From Blastococcus sp. URHD0036 (GTDB taxonomy: Bacteria; Actinomycetota; Actinomycetes; Mycobacteriales; Geodermatophilaceae): a stretch of 64,000 nucleotides of DNA. The stretch covers positions 62,001-126,000 of the forward strand of contig NZ_JNIK01000015.1 in assembly GCF_000701365.1 (NCBI RefSeq), written 5' to 3'. A program made the translations under genes and the position numbers. The stretch's first letter is position 1, and each line of letters begins with the position of its first letter. The notes below the pieces were generated by a model that was given only the letters and a program-made list of their open reading frames with translations, was not told the DNA's origin and ran no database searches. Below, in pieces: positions 40,220 through 49,127 of the stretch.

Positions 40220-41903
40220 GGTCCGGGCTGCCGGGCGCGTCGGGTGGCGGTTCCGCCTGCCGCTGACCGTCCTCGGTGAGATAGCCGCCGACGACCTGCT
40301 CGGCGGTCGCGGAGGTGGCCGCGAAGCCGGTGACGGCGGCGACGAAGTCGGGCCCGGCGAGGGTGGCCAGCTCGGTGTCCTCGACGGCACGGACGGTCGC
40401 CGTCCGTGGCGCCGAGCGGAGCAGCGCGATCTCGCCGAAGGAGTCGCCGGGCCCCAGCCGGCGGATCTCGCGCCCGTCGTCGAGCACGGCTACGCGACCG
40501 GACCCGACGACGTAGAACAGGTCGCCCGGGTCGCCCTGGGCGAACACGTCGGTGCCCGCCGCGACGCTCGACCGGCCCAGCCGCATCGCCAGGCCCTCGA
40601 TGACCGGGACGGGCAGGAGGCGGAACATGCCGACCCGGCGCAGCAGCACGATCCGGTCCTTCCGGACGGCGATGTCGGCGTCGATCGCCCGGAGCGCCGT
40701 CCAGCGCAGCCCGACCGCCAGCGGCAGGACACAGCCCACGGCGACGAGCGCGCCGGTGTCGCCGAGCCCGGAGAGGACGGCGGGGATCACGAGCGACCCG
40801 AGCGCCAGGGCGAGCGAGAACACCGCCTCCGTCAGGGCCAGGACGCGCGCCAGCGTCCGGTCGGGGACCAGCCGCTGCAGCAGCGTGAACCCGGTGACGT
40901 CGACGATCGCGTTGGCGGCGCCGATGACGGCGAACGCACCGACCGCGACCGGGCTGCCCGTCGCCAGGCCGATGAGGACGATCGGCACCCCCCACATCGC
41001 GATGCCGGCCCCGAACAGGGTGCCCAGACGGGCGCTCCCGGCGGCGCCGATCGAGGCCATCGCCGCGACGAACCCGCCGACCCCGAACGCCGCCCAGAGG
41101 ACCCCGACGCCGGGCCGGCCCAGGTCGGTGACCTCCACGGCGACCACCACGGCGAGCACGGTCAGTGCCCCGCGGACGAGGCACTGGGCGCCGCCGAGCA
41201 CGATCACGTCCAGTGCCCGGGGACGGCGGCGCAGCTCGCGCAGCCCGTCGACGACGTCGGCGACCACACCCGGCCGGCCGGCCGGCTCGGGGTCTGCGGC
41301 GGGGCGCGGCGACTCGAAGCGCAGCCGGGCCGCGAGCAGGCCGGCGACAGCGGCCAGCACGGCCACGGCGGCGAAGGCCACCGCCGGGTCGTACGCCGCG
41401 AGCAGCGCGGCCGCGGCCAGCGGACCGACGAGCGCGGCCACTCCGTCGAGGATGGCCCGGACGGCGTTGACCCCGGCCAGCTCCTCCGGCGTGGTGCACA
41501 GCGTCGGGAAGAGGGCGGCCAGCACCGGCCGGTAGGCGGCGTGGCAGACCGTGGACAGGGTCAGCAGCGCGTACACCGCCGCCGGCGAGGCCACCGCGGC
41601 CGCGGCTCCGGCGGCGGTGGCCGCCCGCAGCGCGCAGGAGACCACCAGCAGCTGCCGGCGCGAGACGCGGTCGGCCAGGGCGCCCAGCCAGGGCAGCGCG
41701 ACCGTGGCCGGCAGCACCCGCAGGAACCCGACCAGGCCCACGCCCGCCGCGCCGTCCTGGTCGAAGGCGTAGACCGTCATCGCGGAGAGGAAGAGGAACT
41801 CACCCGTCCAGGCCGACAGGGACGACAGCTGCGCGAACCGGAGGTTGCGGTTGCGGGTCACCGATGCCCACGCCTCGCGGTAGGAGCCGGGCACGGCGCG
41901 CAC
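40206..41903 (-). CDS. MFS transporter with C-terminal cyclic-nucleotide-binding domain
   Basis: A ~565-residue fusion. The first ~410 residues are a 12-helix major facilitator (N-L-R-F-A-Q-L-S-S-L start, A-D-R-V-S-R-R-Q-L-L motif A in loop 2-3). Residues ~430-545 are a cNMP-binding domain with F-A-Q-G-D-P-G-D-L-F-Y-V-V and the phosphate-binding cassette F-G-E-I-A-L-L-x-S-A-P-R-T-A-T-V, containing the conserved Glu and Arg. Transport activity could be gated by cAMP/cGMP or a related nucleotide. GTG 41903 or 41894 is the start; TAGCGT (41907-41902) 7 bases before 41894 favours the latter as a leaderless start. It is divergent from a second cNMP-domain gene. Confidence 0.88.
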   Translation of the reverse strand: MRAVPGSYREAWASVTRNRNLRFAQLSSLSAWTGEFLFLSAMTVYAFDQDGAAGVGLVGFLRVLPATVALPWLGALADRVSRRQLLVVSCALRAATAAGAAAAVASPAAVYALLTLSTVCHAAYRPVLAALFPTLCTTPEELAGVNAVRAILDGVAALVGPLAAAALLAAYDPAVAFAAVAVLAAVAGLLAARLRFESPRPAADPEPAGRPGVVADVVDGLRELRRRPRALDVIVLGGAQCLVRGALTVLAVVVAVEVTDLGRPGVGVLWAAFGVGGFVAAMASIGAAGSARLGTLFGAGIAMWGVPIVLIGLATGSPVAVGAFAVIGAANAIVDVTGFTLLQRLVPDRTLARVLALTEAVFSLALALGSLVIPAVLSGLGDTGALVAVGCVLPLAVGLRWTALRAIDADIAVRKDRIVLLRRVGMFRLLPVPVIEGLAMRLGRSSVAAGTDVFAQGDPGDLFYVVGSGRVAVLDDGREIRRLGPGDSFGEIALLRSAPRTATVRAVEDTELATLAGPDFVAAVTGFAATSATAEQVVGGYLTEDGQRQAEPPPDAPGSPDLRGR

Positions 41904-42027
41904 GCTAACAGCGCGGACGCCGGACAGGCGCCCCACCAGCGCCGTGGTCGGGCGTACGCGCCGGGAGGTACCGGACGCACGGCCGGTCCCCGTACGTTGG
42001 CCCCACCAGCGAGCGGGAGATTCGACG

Positions 42028-43215
42028 GTGATCCGGTTGGCGCACGACCCGGTGTCGGGCACCCCCGACGCGCGACCCCCGCGCGTGCTGGGCGTCTTCG
42101 CGCACCCCGACGACGAGACGGTCTGCGCCGGCGGCACCCTCGCCAAGTACGCGAGTGCCGGCGCGGAGGTCAGCGTGGTCTCGCTGACCCGGGGCGGCGC
42201 CGGCCAGATCCGCGACGCCGCCGTCGCCACCCGCGCCACGCTGTGCGCCGTCCGGGAGGGCGAGCTCGACGCGGCCGGCAAGGAGCTCGGACTCACCACG
42301 GTGCGGTGCCTCGACCACCCCGACGGCGGCCTGCACCGGATCGATCCGGGGGTCCTGTTCGAGCTGGCGGCGGAGCTGCTCGACGAGTTCGACCCCGACG
42401 TGGTCATCACGTTCGGGCCCGACGGCTTCTCCAGCCACCCCGACCACGTGGCCGTGGGCGCGGCGGTGACCGCGGCGTGCTTCGCCCGGCGGGAGACCTC
42501 GCCGGTCCGGCTGTTCCACTGCCACCTGCCGCGGAGCCGGATGCTGCTGCGGGACCGGCTGGCCGGGTGGGTCGTCGAGCTGACCACCCGCTTCAAGGGC
42601 ACCAAGGACTTCGTCCGCGCCCTGTCGGTGTTCTCCCGCGAGACGACGGCGCTCGGGTACGCGGCCGACTTCGTCAGCGTCGAGTGGTTCCCCGCCGGCT
42701 CCTACCTCGTCGAGCAGGGCGAGGAGGCGACGTCGATGTACTTCCTCCTCTCCGGCGAGGTCGAGATCCGGCGGGAGGGCGAGGACGGGCAGGTGCGCGT
42801 GGTCGACCGGTCCGGGCCCGGGGAGTTCATCGGCGAGGCGGGCATCGCCACCGGCCGGCCGCGCAACGCGCACGTCGTCGCCCTGGACGACGTCACCAGC
42901 CTGACGTTCCTGGCCTCCGAGCCGATCACCGTCGACCGGCACCGGGACGAACCCGGACCGCTGCTGACCAGGGCCCTCGCCTCCGGCGACCTGATCGACG
43001 CCCGGGTGAGCGCCTGCATCGACGTCACCGACTTCGTCGGCGCGAAGATCCGCGCCACGGCCGCGCACCGCTCGCAGTACCCGATCGACCCGGCGATGTT
43101 CCCCGAGTCGATCCTCCGGGAGATGTTCGGCGTCGAGTACTTCGTCCAGGTCCTGCCGGAGCGGGAACTGGACACGTCACTCCTGCGCGAGGGGTCCTCA
43201 GCCCGCGGCGAGTGA
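42028..43215 (+). CDS. PIG-L deacetylase with cyclic-nucleotide-binding domain inserted
   Basis: A 395-residue fusion. Residues ~20-215 form a PIG-L/MshB-like N-deacetylase: A-H-P-D-D-E at 25-30 (zinc ligands His26, Asp29) and H-P-D-H at 137-140, the third metal ligand. Residues ~220-300 form a cNMP-binding domain with E-Q-G-E-E-A-T-S-M-Y-F-L-L-S-G-E-V and the cassette G-E-A-G-I-A-T-G-R-P-R-N-A. The chain then returns to a PIG-L-like tail (V-T-D-F-V-G-A-K-I-R-A-T-A-A-H-R-S-Q; F-P-E-S-I-L-R-E-M-F-G-V-E-Y-F). The substrate, perhaps an N-acetylglucosaminyl compound, is unknown. GTG 42028 follows GCGGGAG; TACGTT (41993-41998) may be the -10. Confidence 0.88.
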   Translation: MIRLAHDPVSGTPDARPPRVLGVFAHPDDETVCAGGTLAKYASAGAEVSVVSLTRGGAGQIRDAAVATRATLCAVREGELDAAGKELGLTTVRCLDHPDGGLHRIDPGVLFELAAELLDEFDPDVVITFGPDGFSSHPDHVAVGAAVTAACFARRETSPVRLFHCHLPRSRMLLRDRLAGWVVELTTRFKGTKDFVRALSVFSRETTALGYAADFVSVEWFPAGSYLVEQGEEATSMYFLLSGEVEIRREGEDGQVRVVDRSGPGEFIGEAGIATGRPRNAHVVALDDVTSLTFLASEPITVDRHRDEPGPLLTRALASGDLIDARVSACIDVTDFVGAKIRATAAHRSQYPIDPAMFPESILREMFGVEYFVQVLPERELDTSLLREGSSARGE

Positions 43216-43914
43216 CCGGGCGCGGCGGCGCGGGATCACGTGGGGGAGACCCCGGCCGACCATGTCGAGGGTCGCGCCGATGCGCACGAGGAACGACGGC
43301 TCCGAGGCCGGGGCGAGCGGTGCGGCGATGTCCTCGACGTCGACGTAGAAGGTCTGCACGGGTCCGATGCCCTCGAGGTCCTGGGCGATCTCGTGGATGG
43401 CCAGCTCGGCGGAGGCGGCCCCGCCGTTGCGGAACAGGTCGTCGGTGACCAGGAGGTACTCCGGCACCGTGACCGGGTTCTTGAGCATGCGGTGCACGTA
43501 GATGACGTCCATGCCGACGAGCTTCTTCCGGCGGCGGATCGTCTGGGTCGCGACGTCCCCGACGTGCGCGACGAACTTCAGCTTCAGGCCGCTGGTCTTC
43601 GTGCAGCTCCCGCAGGGGCACATGTTGAGCTCGATCAGCCGGCGCTGGTCGTGGAAGGCCCGGTGCATCGCGACGGCCGCCCGCGTGACGGCGGACAGTG
43701 TCGCCGCGCCGTCCAGCCCCTCGGCGTCGCGGGACAGGAAGGCGGCGTCGCCCTCGATCTCGATCAGCTCGAAGCCGCGCGCCGCGCCGACCACCTTGTC
43801 GAGCAGGCGCCGCGTCGCCGCCTCCGCGTGGCCGAGCATGCTGCGGTGGAACTGCATGTACTCGGTGTAGCCGCCGATGTCGGCGATCAGCAGCACCGCA
43901 CGCCGGGTCGCCAT
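43198..43914 (-). CDS. DUF2652 protein with class III cyclase-like features
   Basis: A 238-residue protein of the DUF2652 family. The start L-L-I-A-D12-I-G-G-Y-T and later I-E-G-D56-A-A-F are the two metal-aspartate positions of class III adenylate/guanylate cyclases, and V-A-H-V-G-D-V matches the strand after them, so a nucleotide cyclase-like fold is probable. A C-P-C-G-S-C cluster near residue 99 is unusual for cyclases and might bind metal or sense redox. The substrate-specifying and transition-state residues are not clearly conserved, so activity is open. It overlaps the convergent PIG-L/cNMP gene by 18 bases. Confidence 0.82.
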   Translation of the reverse strand: MATRRAVLLIADIGGYTEYMQFHRSMLGHAEAATRRLLDKVVGAARGFELIEIEGDAAFLSRDAEGLDGAATLSAVTRAAVAMHRAFHDQRRLIELNMCPCGSCTKTSGLKLKFVAHVGDVATQTIRRRKKLVGMDVIYVHRMLKNPVTVPEYLLVTDDLFRNGGAASAELAIHEIAQDLEGIGPVQTFYVDVEDIAAPLAPASEPSFLVRIGATLDMVGRGLPHVIPRRRARSLAAG

Positions 43915-43987
43915 GCGCGGGACAGTAGCGCTGCGCGGCCGCTCCCGGGGGGCGCGAGCCCGCGCCGGCGTCGTCGCCGGTCCGCGC

Positions 43988-44206
43988 TCAGACCAGCCCC
44001 TCGTTGTGCGGCTCGATGCTGGCCGAGGGGTCCACGCCCTCGTCCGCGGCGGGCTGGACGGGGCCCTCGCCCGGTTCCGAGCCCGAGCCGGCGGCGGTGT
44101 TCCGGGAGGACCGCTCGGGATCGGTCACGTCCGTCGTCGTCGGCGCCTGGCCGATGCGCCGGGCGGCCTCTCCGGTCCCCGTCTCCTCGAGTCCTCGTTC
44201 GCTCAT
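43988..44206 (-). CDS. small acidic disordered protein (72 aa)
   Basis: A 72-residue, Glu/Gly/Ser/Thr/Pro-rich protein without predicted structure (M-S-E-R-G-L-E-E-T-G-T-G-E). It resembles small hydrophilic stress proteins of soil actinobacteria only in composition. A strong GGAGGGG ribosome-binding site precedes the ATG at 44206, which is the main argument that it is a gene. Divergent from the 79-aa gene; the dyad at 44263 lies between them. Confidence 0.7.
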   Translation of the reverse strand: MSERGLEETGTGEAARRIGQAPTTTDVTDPERSSRNTAAGSGSEPGEGPVQPAADEGVDPSASIEPHNEGLV

Positions 44207-44262
44207 GACCCCTCCGATCGCGTCCGTGCCCCCCACGCTGCGGCAGGCCGGCCGGGCCGGCC

Positions 44263-44280
44263 ATCGGCAGATCTGCCCAT
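44263..44280. promoter_or_regulatory. 18-bp dyad ATCGGYM-N4-TGCCSAT (site 1)
   Basis: ATCGGCA-GATC-TGCCCAT at 44263-44280, one mismatch from a perfect inverted repeat. A second ATCTGCC follows at 44279-44285. The site ends 82 bases before the ATG at 44363; GGGTAC (44315-44320) lies between. Confidence 0.5.
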
Positions 44281-44362
44281 CTGCCGGTGCGATCCGGGTG
44301 CCGGCCCGTCGGGTGGGTACGCCGCGGGACGACACCGGAGGACGCCGTTCGGGAGGACCACC

Positions 44363-44602
44363 ATGCGGGTCGAGGAGCTGTCAGGGGACGACGCCACGGT
44401 GTACCGGGCCGTGGCCGAGGCGGAGACCGCCACCGGCGCACCGCACCTGCAGGACGTCGCCCGCCGTGCGGGGCTGGACCTCGACCGGACGCGGGCCGCC
44501 GTCCACCGCCTGCTGCATACCGAGCCCAAGATCCTGCACGAGGTCCCGGACACCGACCCTCCCGATCTGGGGCCGGTGTACGAGCTCGCGCCGCGGACCT
44601 GA
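44363..44602 (+). CDS. small winged-helix-like protein (79 aa)
   Basis: A 79-residue protein with a helix-turn-helix-like core: A-T-V-Y-R-A-V-A-E-A-E-T, then L-Q-D-V-A-R-R-A-G-L-D-L-D-R-T-R-A-A-V-H-R-L-L, resembling the DNA-binding part of MarR/GntR-like winged helices. The acidic C-terminus is short. It may be a DNA-binding regulator or anti-regulator. The ribosome-binding site GGGAGGA is good. A copy of the 18-bp dyad lies upstream. Confidence 0.65.
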   Translation: MRVEELSGDDATVYRAVAEAETATGAPHLQDVARRAGLDLDRTRAAVHRLLHTEPKILHEVPDTDPPDLGPVYELAPRT

Positions 44603-44619
44603 GCCCGGCACCCGCGGAG

Positions 44620-45669
44620 CTAGGGACTGCCCGTCGCGGCACCGGACGTGTGACGGGGCCGCCGGCAGGAGGGGAGCGGGACGTAGACACCGTCGCGCTC
44701 CGCACGAACCGCGGCCAGGGTCCTCGTCGGTGCCTCCAGCTTCACGAGGATGTGCTCGAGGTGGGCGGCGACGGTCCGCGGGGCGACGACGAGGGTGCGG
44801 GCGATGTCCTGGTTGGAGCACCCCTCGACCAGGAGGCCGAGCACCTCCAGCTCGCGCGGGGTCAGCCCGTGCAGGTCGGTCACCGGCGACAGCAGCACCA
44901 GGCCGGTCAGCGCGGGCGGCACGTCGTCGGGCGCCCCGAGGACGGTGACCCGCACGTGCCCTCCGGGCGCGTGCGCACCCCCCAGCGGCCAGAGGAACGA
45001 CGAATAGACCTCGCCGTCCCCGATCCGCTCGCGCGCGGTGGCCAGGACGGCGGACCGGGGGACCAGCAGCGCGTCGTCCGGCATGCCGGGCAGCGCCTGG
45101 CAGCCGCCGTCGGCGCAGAGCACCACGCCGGCCGTGGCGTGGCGGACCAGCCGGGCCGCGGTGATCAGCGAGTGCATCGGGTCGATGCCGCGCGCCAGCA
45201 CCGGCGCCACCCCGGCGAGCCGTCGACGTGCCGCCGCGCTGGGGACCTGACGGTCCCCGGAGAGCACGGCGACGTGCCCGACGTGCCGCCCTCCGGGCGC
45301 GAACAGACCCATGCCCAGGCCCTCGTACAGACCGGACGGGAGCAGGCACTCGGCCCACGTCGGCAGCTCGTCGACCGGGTAGGGGAGATCCGAGGGGCCC
45401 AGCGGCGGGCGCGCCCGATCGGTGCCGGTGGCCTCGATGTCCCGTGCCACCTGGGGTCCGGCGAGGAACTGCACGACCGGGCCGTCCAGGTCGAGGGTCG
45501 CCACGGAGTGGTATCCGCGGCCCAGCGGGTCGGCGAACGCGAGGAAGGCGCCGTCGAAGGGGAGGACGTGGCGGAGTGCCTCCAGCATCGCGTGCGCGCG
45601 GTCGGCGGCCGGGCCGGCGGCGGCGGCGGTCTCGGCCAGCAGCAGTTCACCGGTCGTCTGCGAACTCAT
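44620..45669 (-). CDS. GAF-like sensor / LuxR HTH regulator A
   Basis: A 349-residue regulator. Residues ~15-175 look like a GAF-type sensor (L-P-F-D-G-A-F-L-A-F-A-D-P, G-R-G-Y-H-S-V-A-T, H-V-G-H-V-A-V-L). A linker follows, and the C-terminal LuxR helix-turn-helix is canonical (LTPRELEVLGLLVEGCSNQD, then I-A-R-T-L-V-V-A-P-R-T-V-A-A-H-L-E-H-I-L-V-K-L). It is paralogous to the protein at 50995-52038, whose HTH is degenerate. Between them lie LysR and a dehydrogenase operon. The ATG at 45669 has no clear Shine-Dalgarno; the region upstream (45670-45874) shows a C-tract and a poor half-match to the 18-bp dyad at 45723. Confidence 0.82.
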   Translation of the reverse strand: MSSQTTGELLLAETAAAAGPAADRAHAMLEALRHVLPFDGAFLAFADPLGRGYHSVATLDLDGPVVQFLAGPQVARDIEATGTDRARPPLGPSDLPYPVDELPTWAECLLPSGLYEGLGMGLFAPGGRHVGHVAVLSGDRQVPSAAARRRLAGVAPVLARGIDPMHSLITAARLVRHATAGVVLCADGGCQALPGMPDDALLVPRSAVLATARERIGDGEVYSSFLWPLGGAHAPGGHVRVTVLGAPDDVPPALTGLVLLSPVTDLHGLTPRELEVLGLLVEGCSNQDIARTLVVAPRTVAAHLEHILVKLEAPTRTLAAVRAERDGVYVPLPSCRRPRHTSGAATGSP

Positions 45670-45874
45670 GTGCCCCCCCCCGGGGGATCCAGCGGTCGCG
45701 GGTCTGCGGCTGCCACGACCGGATCGGCTGCTGCGACCGGCAGGGGGAGATCCCGACGACCTACTCATACCGCACGACGGGCCGCTCCACCCGGCGGGGC
45801 ATGACGTAGAACCACAGGGATGGAAGTCCAGGCCTAACGCCCGCGTGAGCCGGCCTCCGGGGCTAGCGTGGTGC

Positions 45875-46801
45875 GTGGATCTGCGCCGCCTCAGGTACTT
45901 CCTCGCCGTGGCCGAGGAGGGACGCTTCGCCACGGCCGCGCGCCGGTTGCACGTCGCCGCTCCGTCGCTGTCCCAGCAGATCCGTGCGCTGGAACAGGAC
46001 CTGCGCGTCACCCTCTTCGACCGCACGTCGCGCGGGGCCGAGTTGACGCCCGCGGGACACGTCCTCGCCGAGCGGGCGCGGGTGATCCTGGCCGAGGTGG
46101 AACGGGCCCGCCAGGACGTGCGATCCGCCGAGCCCGACCGTCGCGAGCAGGTCGCCCTGCGGATCTGCACCATGGCCGAGCGGGTCCTCGACGGCCCGCT
46201 GCGGCTCGTCGGCGCGGCCATCACCGGCGTCGAGGTCGTCGTCACGTCCAGCCCGGGGGACGACGCGGTGGAGGCCGTCCGGCAGGGGCGGGCCGACGCC
46301 GCGGTCGTGTGGAACCGGCCGCCCGAGCACCGCGACCTCGACGGGATCGTGCTGGGCTCGGTCGAGTTCGGGATCGTCCTGCCCGAGGGGCACCCGCTCG
46401 CCGCACGCGCCGGGGTCCCGGTCGCCGAGCTCGGGTCGGAGAACGCGGTGATGTTCCCGTGGTCGCCGTTCGCCGGCATCTGGCAGCGGACCGTGGACCA
46501 CCTGCTGCCGGGCGGGGTGCGGCCGGGGCAGGTCGTCGTCGAGCCCGACCTCATCAACAGCCCGGAGGCCATGGTGCGGGCGGTCGCCGCGGGCACCGGG
46601 ATCGCCCCCGGGATCCTGGGGGTCGCCGAGCACATGGAGGTCGGTGGCATCGTCGTCCGGCCGCTCGAGCCCCCGTTGTGCCTCGACCTCGAGGTGGTCT
46701 GGCGCCGGCCGGCCCGCCCCGCCGTCCGGCGCCTCGTGGATCACCTGGTGGAGACCGTCGACGATCCCGGCGTCCTGGTCTCGCCTGCTCCTCGTCGCTA
46801 G
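45875..46801 (+). CDS. LysR family transcriptional regulator
   Basis: A 308-residue LysR protein. The N-terminal winged helix-turn-helix is L-R-R-L-R-Y-F-L-A-V-A-E-E-G-R-F-A-T-A-A-R-R-L-H-V-A-A-P-S-L-S-Q-Q-I and the effector-binding domain fills residues ~90-295. It is expected to control a neighbouring gene in response to a small molecule; the dehydrogenase operon starting 112 bases downstream is the obvious candidate. GTG 45875 lies 5 bases after TAGCGT (45864-45869), suggesting a leaderless mRNA; no Shine-Dalgarno is seen. Confidence 0.92.
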   Translation: MDLRRLRYFLAVAEEGRFATAARRLHVAAPSLSQQIRALEQDLRVTLFDRTSRGAELTPAGHVLAERARVILAEVERARQDVRSAEPDRREQVALRICTMAERVLDGPLRLVGAAITGVEVVVTSSPGDDAVEAVRQGRADAAVVWNRPPEHRDLDGIVLGSVEFGIVLPEGHPLAARAGVPVAELGSENAVMFPWSPFAGIWQRTVDHLLPGGVRPGQVVVEPDLINSPEAMVRAVAAGTGIAPGILGVAEHMEVGGIVVRPLEPPLCLDLEVVWRRPARPAVRRLVDHLVETVDDPGVLVSPAPRR

Positions 46802-46815
46802 CCGCGGCAGCCGGG

Positions 46816-46833
46816 ATCGGCATGTCTGCCGAT
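46816..46833. promoter_or_regulatory. 18-bp dyad ATCGGYM-N4-TGCCSAT (site 2)
   Basis: ATCGGCA-TGTC-TGCCGAT at 46816-46833, a perfect 7-bp inverted repeat with 4-base spacing. It begins 15 bases after the LysR stop and ends 80 bases before the GTG of the dehydrogenase at 46914. Confidence 0.6.
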
Positions 46834-46913
46834 ACCCGGCCGACCACTGCCCTGGGTGCAATCGGGTCCCGACCCGAGCCCGGGCGGAGGACGCACGCGG
46901 ACGAGGAGGCAGT

Positions 46914-48068
<1,155 letters not shown>

Positions 48069-48069
48069 C

Positions 48070-48645
48070 ATGGCCGGCGAACTGAACGGACGACGGGTGG
48101 CGATCCTCGCGGCCGACGGAGTCGAGCGGGTGGAGCTCGAGCAGCCGCGGCAGGCGCTTGAGAATGCGGGGGCACGCACGGACGTGCTGTCGATCCACGA
48201 CGGGGAGATCGCGGCGCGGAACAACGACCTGGAGGACGCCGGCACCTTCGGAGTCGATCGGCTGGTCGGCTCGGCGTCGGTGGACGAGTACGACGCGCTG
48301 CTGCTCCCCGGCGGCACGGTGAACCCCGACCAGCTGCGGATGCAGCCGCCTGCGGTGAAGTTCGTGCGGGACTTCGTCGAGTCGGGCAAGCCGGTCGCCT
48401 CGATCTGCCACGGCCCGTGGAACTTCGTCGAGGCCGACGTCGCCCGCGGCCGGCGGTTGACCTCGTTCCCGAGCATCCGCACCGACCTGCGCAACGCCGG
48501 GGCCGAGGTGGTCGACCAGGAGGTCGTCACCGACGGCAACATCACCACGAGCCGGTCGCCGGACGACCTCCCGGCGTTCTGCGAACGGATCGTCCAGGAG
48601 TTCGCGCGGGCCCCGCAGCCTGCCGGCGCGGGAGGCCGGGCATGA
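48070..48645 (+). CDS. DJ-1/PfpI family protein
   Basis: A 191-residue class I glutamine-amidotransferase-like protein: nucleophile elbow S-I-C113-H114-G-P-W, E-R-V-E in the A-A-D-G-V-E-R-V-E-L segment, and L-L-L-P-G-G-T-V-N-P-D. PfpI/DJ-1/YhbO-like proteins act as glyoxalase or general stress factors that deal with reactive aldehydes, in keeping with its place between two dehydrogenases. It starts 1 base after the previous stop. Cytosolic. Confidence 0.92.
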   Translation: MAGELNGRRVAILAADGVERVELEQPRQALENAGARTDVLSIHDGEIAARNNDLEDAGTFGVDRLVGSASVDEYDALLLPGGTVNPDQLRMQPPAVKFVRDFVESGKPVASICHGPWNFVEADVARGRRLTSFPSIRTDLRNAGAEVVDQEVVTDGNITTSRSPDDLPAFCERIVQEFARAPQPAGAGGRA

Positions 48646-49127
48646 CCAACGCGATCGGGAACGTGGCATCACTGGCCGCCCGCGCCGGCGGGAGCGTCGT
48701 CCGCCAGGTCCGGTCGGCGGTCGACCCGTCGGCCGCCCGTCCGGCGGACGCCGGCCAGGCAGCATCGGGGTGGCTGGCCGTCACCGTGTTCCGCGAGCCG
48801 GCGGAGATCGATCCCGCGCAGCTGCCCGCGCCCCTGGCCGAGTTCGGCGACCGGATCGAGGTCCGCGTCCGCCCGGCCCCGGGTGGCAAGGGGACCGAGC
48901 TGGCGGCCCGGTTGCGCGACCGGCCGTCCGGCTCGGCCGCTCAGCGGCTGAGCGGCAAGGACCCGCAGGCGGACCTGCGGTCGGCACTGCGCAAGGCCAA
49001 GCAGCTCATCGAGGTCGGTGAGGTGCTCGCCGTGGACCCGGCACCGCACGGCAAGCGGTCGGCGACGCCCGGCGGGGCGCTCCTGGAGGCGTGGACCAAG
49101 GTCGCGCCGAAGGCGGGTGTGCGATGA
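48642..49127 (+). CDS. hypothetical protein in the dehydrogenase operon (161 aa)
   Basis: No family recognised. The N-terminal ~40 residues form an Ala/Gly/Arg-rich amphipathic helix (N-V-A-S-L-A-A-R-A-G-G-S-V-V-R-Q-V-R-S-A-V). The core has W-L-A-V-T-V-F-R-E-P, R-I-E-V-R-V-R-P-A-P-G-G-K-G-T-E-L and a C-terminal A-L-R-K-A-K-Q-L-I-E-V-G-E. The G-G-K-G-T-E-L strand recalls SRPBCC-type ligand-binding proteins, but this is uncertain. Start and stop overlap the flanking genes by 4 bases each, so coupling is firm. Confidence 0.8.
   Translation: MTNAIGNVASLAARAGGSVVRQVRSAVDPSAARPADAGQAASGWLAVTVFREPAEIDPAQLPAPLAEFGDRIEVRVRPAPGGKGTELAARLRDRPSGSAAQRLSGKDPQADLRSALRKAKQLIEVGEVLAVDPAPHGKRSATPGGALLEAWTKVAPKAGVR

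Noticed and set aside
45723-45740. Fifth copy of the 18-bp dyad upstream of regulator A
   Set aside because: Only the left half (ATCGGCT) matches; the right half does not, and the distance to the start codon is 53 rather than about 80.
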